Assembly (NCBI GenBank): GCA_964556885.1 | Contig: CAZKYP010000147.1 | Span: forward strand, 1 to 8,010 | DNA: 8,010 nucleotides | Direction: 5' to 3' | DNA from: CAZKYP01 sp964556885 | GTDB lineage: Bacteria; Planctomycetota; Phycisphaerae; Sedimentisphaerales; Anaerobacaceae | In this document: in pieces, positions 1-6,174 of the stretch | Position numbering within the stretch: position 1 is the stretch's first letter | How the letters are laid out: every line of letters starts with the position of its first letter | Translations under genes and position numbers: made by a program | Notes under the pieces: generated by a model | Seen by the model: only the letters and a program-made list of their open reading frames with translations | What the model was told of the DNA's origin: nothing | Databases searched by the model: none

Positions 1-110
1 TTTCGTTGCATTTGTTCCCAAACCGGACGAATGGATTCGATCTCTTCGATGCTTCTCACAACATCTATTGACCATTGTTCCGAAGTCTGTATATTAGATA
101 CCTTCTTCAT
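1..110 (-). CDS. N-terminal fragment of a second BioF2/CelD-like GNAT acyltransferase (cut by window edge)
   Basis: Only the first 36 codons are present; the gene runs off the left edge. I read an ATG at 110-108, starting MKKVSNIQTSEQWSIDVVRS and continuing with IEEIESIRPVWEQMQR. The pattern of a short beta strand followed by an 'IEEIESIRPVWEQM' helix is the usual opening of CelD/BcsL-like (GNAT_6, BioF2-like) acyltransferases. It parallels residues 21-45 of the upstream neighbour (ITLQIVKGTDG..FNKDWDDLF). An in-frame TAA lies just upstream, so ATG 110 is the only standard start. A weak GAGAA sits directly before it, and a better AGAGGA (136-131) is about 20 nt away, which is too far to be typical. 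It follows the upstream GNAT gene by 29 nt on the same strand, so they are probably co-transcribed and paralogous. The family assignment rests on a short N-terminus. Confidence 0.6.
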   Translation of the reverse strand, partial: MKKVSNIQTSEQWSIDVVRSIEEIESIRPVWEQMQR

Positions 111-139
111 ATTCTCAATTCTTTATAGAATCCTCTGTT

Positions 140-1327
140 TCAATTCCGTACAATTTTCTGTTTTAAACAGCGAGGCACATTTTTCAGACGATAATAAAAC
201 GAACGCATCCATTTAATCCTTTTCAACTGCCAAACAAGGTAATAACGGTTGCACAGGATCCGCCCAAGTACTCCCCGGCCCGCAACAGCTCTATATACAC
301 TATGTTCATCGGTACTCCAAAAACGTTTATATTCAGCGTCGCCATGTGAAAAATCAAACCATGAAATGTCGTCCCTGCACGTATCATCAATCACATGACC
401 CGTCAAAATCTGCCCCACAGATAACGGAGATGCATATTCCAGCTTAAACGCCGTCCAAGCATAATAAAGCTTTCCATGAGCAACAAAGGCTAAAACAAAT
501 GCCGCATCGGCACCATCGATTGTCATCAACCATGTCCTGGCAAGACCAGCCTGAGCCACATTCAACAGAAGTTTATGATAAAATGGCTGTCCAAATATTG
601 CGGCCCCCCGCCTTTTCATCCAGCTTTGTTCCTGTATAGAAGCTATACGATCAATAATTGAGTCCGTAATCTCGCTTTTGTCGTACCTCTCGATATCAAC
701 AACGTATTTTTTATGTAATTGCCTTTCCTTCCAGCGTAACGTTTTTCGAGATTTGCTCGATTTAGTTTTCTGTAAGTATTCTTCGTAAGAACCGTCCAAT
801 CGAATAAATAAACACGGATTACGACAAACCCTTCGGACTGAAAAGTTTCTTTTCTCAAGTTCGTTGAGAAACATATTTGTTGCATCATCTGCAGACCAGA
901 GATCTTCTATATAGATTAAATTTGCAATTTTCTCTTTTTGAAAAGCCCGGGCAATATATGCTGCAACTTCCGGGAAATTAGGGTCAAGTAATAGCCCAAG
1001 ATAGGAAGGTACGGATGTGCCTATTGGCTCTACTCTTTGACCGTACGAAAATTTGTGAACAGCCAGAGGAAGCATTCCAATAAGTTCAACACCATGCCAG
1101 GCAAGTATAAACAACGCAGTGCCATGTAACCTGCCTTCCTCAATAAATGTACTTATCCAAGAACGTGAGAGATACGGAGATGCATTCACAGCACGAGTAA
1201 ACAGGTCATCCCAATCTTTGTTAAATTCGGAAATTCCATCAGTACCTTTTACTATTTGCAAAGTAATCGATTGGCCCTGCATATTACCTTCCAGGTATTC
1301 TACATTTTCCAAAATTTCTCGCTTCAT
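140..1327 (-). CDS. BioF2/CelD-like GNAT-family acyltransferase
   Basis: A soluble 395-residue protein, typical in length for CelD/BcsL-like proteins, which have two GNAT-like halves related to FemAB. Residues ~20-180 form the divergent N-terminal half (WDDLF ~39-43, ASPYLSRSWISTF 49-61). Residues ~185-340 form the GNAT_6/BioF2-like half. The basic stretch SSKSRKTLRWKERQL (190-204), SIQEQSW (230-236) and the late motif WFDFSHGDAEYKRFW (323-337) are hallmarks. The last resembles the family's conserved F-D-F-x-x-G-D-x-x-Y-K-R. Members are usually found in exopolysaccharide or cellulose loci and are presumed to acylate amino or hydroxyl groups of sugars; the acceptor here is unknown. The basic, aromatic C-terminus (355-395) may lie against the membrane. 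The start at 1327 is supported by AGAGGA at 1344-1339 (11 nt spacer), the best ribosome binding site in the window; Met16 is an alternative. No frameshift seen. Confidence 0.85.
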   Translation of the reverse strand: MKREILENVEYLEGNMQGQSITLQIVKGTDGISEFNKDWDDLFTRAVNASPYLSRSWISTFIEEGRLHGTALFILAWHGVELIGMLPLAVHKFSYGQRVEPIGTSVPSYLGLLLDPNFPEVAAYIARAFQKEKIANLIYIEDLWSADDATNMFLNELEKRNFSVRRVCRNPCLFIRLDGSYEEYLQKTKSSKSRKTLRWKERQLHKKYVVDIERYDKSEITDSIIDRIASIQEQSWMKRRGAAIFGQPFYHKLLLNVAQAGLARTWLMTIDGADAAFVLAFVAHGKLYYAWTAFKLEYASPLSVGQILTGHVIDDTCRDDISWFDFSHGDAEYKRFWSTDEHSVYRAVAGRGVLGRILCNRYYLVWQLKRIKWMRSFYYRLKNVPRCLKQKIVRN

Positions 1328-1419
1328 CTGAATTATATTCCTCTTTTATAAAATTATGTCTTCCAGCAGCATTTTCTGTGCGTCACGAAGCATAAAATAA
1401 TAAGACATTTCCTTATATA
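1328..1419 (-). other. Longest intergenic gap (92 nt), no clear element
   Basis: This AT-rich spacer separates the Wzy-like gene from the GNAT gene. Read on the minus strand it holds the ribosome binding site of the next gene and a 20-codon reading frame (ATG at 1410, ending TAA) that overlies most of the gap. TATAAA at about 1350-1345 could serve as a -10 element, but no matching -35 was seen. I see no stem-loop followed by a U-run. The gap is the only place inside the run where an internal promoter or small peptide would fit, but neither is demonstrated. Confidence 0.3.
1339..1344 (-). promoter_or_regulatory. Ribosome binding site of the GNAT acyltransferase gene
   Basis: AGAGGA on the minus strand, 11 nt before the ATG at 1327-1325. 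It is the clearest Shine-Dalgarno match in the window and decides for the first methionine over Met16. Most other genes here have weaker or poorly spaced sites. Confidence 0.55.
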
Positions 1420-2796
1420 TCAAACTTCCGTAGTCGACGAACCGGCACCTCTTAGAGAAATTTCATGGACGGATTGTTTAGGTACTATATAATAAATTAA
1501 CCTGTTAGGGACCTGCCAATCGAAACGCTTATAACTAAATGAGCTAATCATTCCGAGAGTACAATAGAACAGAGTCGACAGTTGCCCGAAGAAACTTACA
1601 GACAACCATGTTACGATGACAGAAAAGAGCAGACTTCCGAAGGCCCAGCATAACGATTTCATGTGTGGATGTGTCAACTTATTGTACGTAGCTATCAGGC
1701 TGCGAAACGCCATAACCAGTACTGCACAAAGAGCTATAATACCCCAGATTCCATACCTGACTCCCATCAAAATAAACTCATTTGTGATATCCGTATGTAC
1801 CATACCTAACTCAGGTCCCCAGCCCGGATCTTTATCCCCGTATCCGGTGAACCACCATTGATTAAAATTTTCAATGGCAAGATCGATAAGCTTTGCCCTG
1901 TGAAAACCGGCACCACCAAGAGGATTGGCCCACGAAGCTATTACATGATAAATTGGCCTGTTGCTGACTATCCCCATCAGCATGCACATAATTATACCCG
2001 TCACAATCATCAGCTTTACATGACGCCTGTACTTTTCCATCATAAGGCAGAAAATCACAACTGACACCATAACCCATGGGCCGCTGGACATGCTGCTCAA
2101 TGCACCGGTCAAAGCCGAAATTGAAAGAACATAAGCTAAAATGTGCCATTTGTCTTTTTCTAAACGCAAACTATAAATAAGAGGCAAAAACATGGCAAAA
2201 CCGCAACCAAACAAAATAGCATGACTAAATGGACCAACTGCCCTGGCAAATCCAAAACGCCCTTCCGAGACAAATGCCGCTCCTCTGAACCATGGAGAGA
2301 AGCGCCATAATGGAGCAAACGGCTGCCAGCGGGTAACGCACTCCATAACTCCAAACATCGCAAGGGGCAATAAAACAACACTGATGCATTTAATAACTGT
2401 TTTTAGTCTCCTGTAGTCGGTAACAATGAATCGAACGGCCAGATAAGCGAAAAACGTATCCATGACAAAACCGCCCCGGTTTTCAATAACATCCATTTTA
2501 GGTGGACTATAATTAAGCAATGCCATTCCAACATACACTATCATACTCAACAAAACATAAGTATCGAATTTGGACCAGACAAAATTCCTGCGAATATCGC
2601 CGGTGCAAAAACATCGTATAAGCAGCACGGTCACGACAAAACGACCGACCAATATATCAATAGTGCCTAAACTGATGGCTAAAAAAGGAGGATACCACAT
2701 AAGAGCTGTAATATATGCCGCCAGCGCGTAAGCCGGTGGTAAACTAAGAGCCAGCGTTGAGAAAATTATGGCAACTGTAAGTGTTACGCCTTGCAT
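1420..2796 (-). CDS. Wzy/O-antigen-ligase-like polysaccharide polymerase, integral membrane
   Basis: A 458-residue, very hydrophobic protein with about 10-12 predicted membrane helices (around 4-60, 79-95, 111-152, 186-209, 217-250, 261-279, 341-365, 380-420). The layout matches the O-antigen ligase/polymerase (Wzy_C, WaaL) superfamily: RAVGPFSHAILFGCGFAMFL (185-204), the helix with GALSSMSSGPWVM (231-243), then a large non-membrane loop (~282-340). That loop has FHRAKLIDLAIENF (298-311), WWFTGYGDKDPGWG (314-327) and HTDITNEFILMGVRYGIWG (334-352). The last is the family's late H-x(4)-N-x-(F/Y)-x(4)-x-x-G-x-x-G pattern. It would polymerise or ligate undecaprenyl-linked repeat units at the outer face of the inner membrane. 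Polymerase versus ligase cannot be told from sequence; the flippase in the same run favours Wzy. The start codon lies inside the end of the preceding FrhB-like gene (13-base overlap), with only a weak GAAG-type site, suggesting translational coupling. Confidence 0.82.
   Translation of the reverse strand: MQGVTLTVAIIFSTLALSLPPAYALAAYITALMWYPPFLAISLGTIDILVGRFVVTVLLIRCFCTGDIRRNFVWSKFDTYVLLSMIVYVGMALLNYSPPKMDVIENRGGFVMDTFFAYLAVRFIVTDYRRLKTVIKCISVVLLPLAMFGVMECVTRWQPFAPLWRFSPWFRGAAFVSEGRFGFARAVGPFSHAILFGCGFAMFLPLIYSLRLEKDKWHILAYVLSISALTGALSSMSSGPWVMVSVVIFCLMMEKYRRHVKLMIVTGIIMCMLMGIVSNRPIYHVIASWANPLGGAGFHRAKLIDLAIENFNQWWFTGYGDKDPGWGPELGMVHTDITNEFILMGVRYGIWGIIALCAVLVMAFRSLIATYNKLTHPHMKSLCWAFGSLLFSVIVTWLSVSFFGQLSTLFYCTLGMISSFSYKRFDWQVPNRLIYYIVPKQSVHEISLRGAGSSTTEV
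2784..2796 (-). other. 13-base gene overlap (FrhB-like end / Wzy-like start)
   Basis: The ATG of the Wzy-like gene (2796-2794) lies before the TAA of the FrhB-like gene (2786-2784), in a different frame. With little Shine-Dalgarno sequence in front of it, terminating ribosomes probably help start the polymerase gene. Coupling is an inference from the overlap. Confidence 0.6.
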
Positions 2797-4109
2797 TGTG
2801 ACTTAACTTCTTCCATATCTATTAGTGTTTCATTTGTTTTTTCGTTTGTATGTAAATTTTCCTGTGCAACGTCAAGTTTCTTCGGCTTTGTCCAGCCGCG
2901 TGAAACAATCCGCTTTAATGTTCCGGCAAAGGAACGTATTTTTTCAGTCACCGGCAATTTCAACCAGTTTCCGAAAAGATTAAATCCGTCATAACGCGGC
3001 ACGGGAACAAAAAGCAGCTTCATTATGAGCAGCCGTCCCCAGAGATGTCGTCTTCGGTTAAGAAGCGCCTTTTGTGAATTAGGAACCGTGTCCGGTCCGA
3101 CCCGATTAAGCTCCAGATAACCGGCCTTGAGAGCCTCCTGAATAATCTGCCTTCCTTTTTCAGTTCTTGCCAGTACAAGCGAACGCCCCGGCTCACCGGG
3201 TTCGACCCGTCGATACCAGGGATCACCGCATGAAATATCAGCAAATTCGCCCGTCGAATCAGGACATAAGCGGCATCTGAATTGACTATAATTACAAAGG
3301 ATATCGCCCCATGATTGTTCGTATGTCATTTGGCCTGTCCGTTCGGAACCTTTAATCCTGACCGTAGTCATGCCGGGCCAGCCGCAGCCGCGATACCTGA
3401 ATTCCTCAACTTCCTCAGGCATAACATTTAGTTCATTTAGAATCTTGTATGTTCCCGCAGTTGTCGGTGTCCCTGCACAGAAAATACTGATAGCCGGTCC
3501 GACTTTCTCATTCAGCCCGGTATTGTTTGCCTGCGATTTACGCAATGCAACGACATCACATGGTTTACCGATAAACACGACCGGGCCGGCAGCTTGCTCA
3601 ATCCAATCCAGCTTTTCACACGGCGCCGCCGGTGAATATCGCGAACCGGTACGTGCCACAAGCTCTTCCCTGCTTTTACTGAGAACGGGCACGTTTCGCA
3701 AGGGTGCATCGGGCGTGGTGCCTATATGCAATACACCTGACGCTTTTTGTTTTTCCAGACAGAATAACGCAAGCGCCGTCGCTGCGCCACCAGATGAACC
3801 CCGATAGCGAATATTCGAATCAGCCGCATATCCTTCCCAGACCTCCAGAACAGGGCCCCATTCCTGAACGAGTTCGGCTATAACATCCTTATCAAAGGGT
3901 TTATGAGAAATCTCGATTCCAGGACAAACTTTCACACATTCACCGCACCGGCGACATTTGGAAGAATCGACTATCGGCCTTATACCACGCTCAGGTATAT
4001 CCACGAGAGTTATAGCCTTTCCCTCGCACCTGGGGACACAGGCGCCGCAACCAATACACAGCCTCCAATCAACAATCTCGTCAATTCTTTTGAACTTCAT
4101 TATCCTCAT
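2784..4109 (-). CDS. 4Fe-4S ferredoxin / coenzyme F420 hydrogenase-dehydrogenase beta-subunit (FrhB/FdhB)-like oxidoreductase
   Basis: A 441-residue soluble iron-sulfur protein. Residues ~10-64 form a two-cluster ferredoxin domain with C18-x2-C21-x2-C24-x3-C28 and C52-x2-C55-x2-C58-x3-C62-P; the first motif lacks the usual Pro after its last Cys. Residues ~86-165 match the FrhB_FdhB N-terminal domain (EGYAADSNIRYRGSSGGAATA at ~92-112). Residues ~170-345 match its C-terminal domain, with Cys in GKPCDVVALRK (C184), FCAGTPT (C211), RYRGCGWPGM (C242), CRLCPD (C279, C282) and ADISCGDPW (C294). Known relatives bind flavin and move electrons between F420 or another donor and Fe-S clusters. Many bacterial homologues sit in polysaccharide loci beside pyruvyl transferases with no proven reaction. 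The C-terminus (~355-441) adds a basic hydrophobic stretch and a polar tail of unknown role. It overlaps the acetyltransferase gene by 29 bases and the Wzy-like gene by 13. Met4 (4100) is an alternative start, preceded by GAGG at short spacing. Family confident; reaction unknown. Confidence 0.85.
   Translation of the reverse strand: MRIMKFKRIDEIVDWRLCIGCGACVPRCEGKAITLVDIPERGIRPIVDSSKCRRCGECVKVCPGIEISHKPFDKDVIAELVQEWGPVLEVWEGYAADSNIRYRGSSGGAATALALFCLEKQKASGVLHIGTTPDAPLRNVPVLSKSREELVARTGSRYSPAAPCEKLDWIEQAAGPVVFIGKPCDVVALRKSQANNTGLNEKVGPAISIFCAGTPTTAGTYKILNELNVMPEEVEEFRYRGCGWPGMTTVRIKGSERTGQMTYEQSWGDILCNYSQFRCRLCPDSTGEFADISCGDPWYRRVEPGEPGRSLVLARTEKGRQIIQEALKAGYLELNRVGPDTVPNSQKALLNRRRHLWGRLLIMKLLFVPVPRYDGFNLFGNWLKLPVTEKIRSFAGTLKRIVSRGWTKPKKLDVAQENLHTNEKTNETLIDMEEVKSQCKA
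4081..4109 (-). other. 29-base gene overlap (acetyltransferase end / FrhB-like start)
   Basis: The FrhB-like reading frame opens (ATG at 4109, or Met4 at 4100) before the TGA of the acetyltransferase gene at 4083-4081. GAGG just before Met4 is a plausible re-initiation site. If Met4 is the true start the overlap is 20 bases. Either way the two proteins are likely made in coupled amounts. Confidence 0.55.
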
Positions 4110-4737
4110 CTTCCAGCGGCTGTATAAAATCTTCCATATTCACCTTAAGCTCTTCTATGCTCTTGTTCCACCACTGCTGGTCTTTGATCTTTTCAATAGT
4201 CTTATCAGAAAACCTGTATTTCCGGATTTGGGCCGGATTACCTGCCACAATCGCAAAGTCCGGCACATCTTTTGTAACTATCGAGCCGGCGCCTATGACC
4301 ACCCCATCCCCAATTCTTGTGACCCTCGGTAATATGATTACATTTTGACCGACCCAAACGTCATTTCCAATGACGAGTTCGCTTCTGTGTATTAATTCCT
4401 GGTCGACAAACCCTAATATGGGATTGTAAAAATAAGGATGCATCGATTTGAATTTCATCGGATGGTTTCCATTGAATCTCCATATTCCCCTGCCAAACGA
4501 ACAGTACCTCCCGATCTTAGTGCGTGACCCGATTCGCAGTGAATCGAAACATCCCCCATAGCTGTACATCCCAATCTCAACATCATGATAATCGACAAAT
4601 ATCCGTCGAAGAGTTTTTGAAACCATTTCTCCGCCTTCAAGTCTCGCGACAGATTGCAGTATTACTTCTCTCAGCCTGTTTCGCCGGACGGCATATAGCT
4701 TGTATAAAAATTTGGATATTATTGACTTGAAACTCAC
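4081..4737 (-). CDS. CatB/XAT-type left-handed beta-helix O-acetyltransferase
   Basis: A 218-residue cytoplasmic acetyl-CoA-dependent transferase of the hexapeptide-repeat family, close to the ~210-residue norm of the xenobiotic acetyltransferase (CatB, VatD) group. Hexapeptide repeats run over ~52-85 (VEIGMYSYGG, LRIGSRTKIGRYCSFGRG) and ~121-165 (LVIGNDVWVGQNVIILPRVTRIGDGVVIGAGSIVTKDVPD). Between them is the family's excursion loop with NGNHPM; His92 corresponds to the catalytic His. AGNPAQIRKYRF (165-176) and the helix ending DQQWWNKSIEEL (186-197) are the typical end. Inside a polysaccharide run it most likely O-acetylates a sugar rather than an antibiotic. The start is GTG at 4737: an in-frame TAA lies close upstream, and the next Met (38) would remove the N-terminal helices. 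Only a weak TAAGAA precedes it. The 47-nt gap after the pyruvyl transferase gene shows no promoter or terminator. Confidence 0.88.
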   Translation of the reverse strand: MSFKSIISKFLYKLYAVRRNRLREVILQSVARLEGGEMVSKTLRRIFVDYHDVEIGMYSYGGCFDSLRIGSRTKIGRYCSFGRGIWRFNGNHPMKFKSMHPYFYNPILGFVDQELIHRSELVIGNDVWVGQNVIILPRVTRIGDGVVIGAGSIVTKDVPDFAIVAGNPAQIRKYRFSDKTIEKIKDQQWWNKSIEELKVNMEDFIQPLEDEDNEVQKN

Positions 4738-4784
4738 TATTTTTGATTCTTAAATCCGCTTAGCATATCTTTCGCTTTTCAACA

Positions 4785-6125
4785 TTACACGCTTTGTGTC
4801 ACCGGATCACTTACACGTGGTGTGCTCTCAGCGGCAAACATATTCAATATATCCTTCTGTATCTGTGGAATGACCTTCTTTAGATGTGCTCTTATCTGAT
4901 TACGTGCATCAAAAGCCTTTTCGATAATGGAAAGGACTTCTTCGCTTTTACATACATAGGCATCGGCGACATAATCTTCAATTCCGATACTTTTAAAAAC
5001 ACCCTTGAATTTTTTACTGTATGCAAGCCCGACTGCCGGTATGAGCTGCGACAGGGCCGCGATACATGCATGCATTCGCGAGCCGACAAAGAAATCGCAC
5101 AACCCGATGATATATTTGATTTCGTTATGATCATATTGTCCCCGCGCCGGGAATATCCTGTTGGGATATTTATCCTTCATCTGTTCGTATATCTTCAGAC
5201 ACGCCTGCGGGTCGCTTTCAACACTGCCATCCGGAGCAAAAACATGAGGCACCAGGATAATCAGCACCTTCTTATCCTTCATAAACAGGTCTATAATGCT
5301 GAATACAAGCTGGTGATAGTCGGTCTTCAATCCGAACATATTTTCCTGTGTATAACCACCGTTGAAAAGAAGACCGCTAACATTCAGCCCCACCACGACA
5401 GAACCTTTTTTCCGAACTTCGGTTAGTGAGTCAATATCTATATTCTGAGGTTCGCGCGGGTCCAGGACAAAAGCAACATCCGGAGAAAACCTGATTTTGC
5501 CGTTCGTCGCATATCCATCGAGCAATTCTCTTAGAGTTTCCTCGCTGCTATGGTCTCTTGCATACGCCATACTTGAGCGTTTCAAAACACACCTGGCCAT
5601 CCGCCGGGCAATCGGTCTTTTAAAAGGTCCGAAGGTTTGCGGCAGTAAAATAAGCTCTTTTCCAAACAGCGTAACGAGCCATTTCTGCAAAAAACCGTAT
5701 ATAAGGAATCTATGCATACCATATATATCACTGAAGCTGTCACCGCCCGTAATATCGAACACTTTGTCCGCCTCAAGCAGCACCCTGACCTGGGGATTGA
5801 TTGCGGAGAGCATTTTTCCGAATCTTCCGGATGGAATCAGTTTCAACAACAAAGCATTCAGCAGCAATACACAAAAATGGGAAGACTTGAATATATTCTT
5901 TCCGAATCTCAAACCCAACAGCTTCAGGTGAACTTCCCGTCCTGAGATTCTCAGTGCCCGGCTGTTTTTTGCGGCCCCGGTCCCCAGCAATGTCACTTCC
6001 GCATCCGGCCACTGGTTAAGTATGATTTTTATACTCGACTCGGCCAGGGCGCTGACCCCCATATTTCCGGTGTCAAACGAAGCCCCGAGCAAACACACTT
6101 TCATATTTCTTTTTTCCAATGTCAT
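4785..6125 (-). CDS. Polysaccharide pyruvyl transferase family protein
   Basis: A 446-residue member of the PS_pyruv_trans family (CsaB, ExoV, WcaK, GumL), which transfers pyruvate from phosphoenolpyruvate to a sugar hydroxyl pair to form an acidic ketal. It has the GT-B-like order of motifs: LLGASFDTGNMGVSALAESS (12-31); an aspartate-rich strand DKVFDITGGDSFSDIYG (120-136); LILLPQTFGPFK (158-169); AYARDHSSEETLREL (187-201); SPDVAFVL (214-221); VVVGLNVSGLL (243-253) opening the second half; LVPHVF (291-296); and GLCDFFVGSRMHACIAALSQ (341-360), holding the conserved Arg-x-His, then GLAYSKKFKGVF. No signal peptide is convincing; it should act in the cytoplasm before flipping. The start at 6125 has only a GGGAA-like site. 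Met8 (6104), directly before KVCLLGASF, fits the family's usual N-terminus and is an equal candidate. The acceptor sugar cannot be predicted. Confidence 0.9.
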   Translation of the reverse strand: MTLEKRNMKVCLLGASFDTGNMGVSALAESSIKIILNQWPDAEVTLLGTGAAKNSRALRISGREVHLKLLGLRFGKNIFKSSHFCVLLLNALLLKLIPSGRFGKMLSAINPQVRVLLEADKVFDITGGDSFSDIYGMHRFLIYGFLQKWLVTLFGKELILLPQTFGPFKRPIARRMARCVLKRSSMAYARDHSSEETLRELLDGYATNGKIRFSPDVAFVLDPREPQNIDIDSLTEVRKKGSVVVGLNVSGLLFNGGYTQENMFGLKTDYHQLVFSIIDLFMKDKKVLIILVPHVFAPDGSVESDPQACLKIYEQMKDKYPNRIFPARGQYDHNEIKYIIGLCDFFVGSRMHACIAALSQLIPAVGLAYSKKFKGVFKSIGIEDYVADAYVCKSEEVLSIIEKAFDARNQIRAHLKKVIPQIQKDILNMFAAESTPRVSDPVTQSV

Positions 6126-6174
6126 TCGTTCCCGACAATTCGAACTTAAATAAATAAAAGAACGATTAAAACTA

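Noticed and set aside
31..216. Plus-strand open frame of 61 codons at the left edge
   Set aside because: It lies opposite the start of the left-edge GNAT fragment and the end of the complete GNAT gene. All supported genes run the other way and the peptide shows no family pattern.
3370..3807. Plus-strand open frame of 145 codons opposite the FrhB-like gene
   Set aside because: Antisense shadow in the GC-richer part of a well-supported gene; the residue pattern has no domain logic and no ribosome binding site was evident.
2784..4109. Reading the FrhB-like gene as part of an F420-reducing hydrogenase or formate dehydrogenase
   Set aside because: No catalytic hydrogenase or dehydrogenase subunit is in the window, and both neighbours are polysaccharide genes.
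4081..4737. Reading the CatB-like gene as a chloramphenicol or streptogramin resistance gene
   Set aside because: The fold and catalytic His are shared with resistance enzymes, but the surrounding polysaccharide genes make a sugar O-acetyltransferase far more likely.
4884..5426. Plus-strand open frame of 180 codons opposite the pyruvyl transferase gene
   Set aside because: It is antisense to a gene with clear family motifs, has no recognisable domain, and its composition looks like a reverse-strand shadow.
5497..5931. Plus-strand open frame of 144 codons opposite the pyruvyl transferase gene
   Set aside because: Same reasoning: it overlaps conserved coding sequence on the other strand and resembles no known protein.
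6121..6166. Inverted repeat (TCGTTC ... GAACGA) between the pyruvyl transferase and flippase genes, considered as a terminator
   Set aside because: The arms are only about 6 bases with a long AT-rich loop and no U-run follows on the transcribed strand, so it is not a credible Rho-independent terminator.
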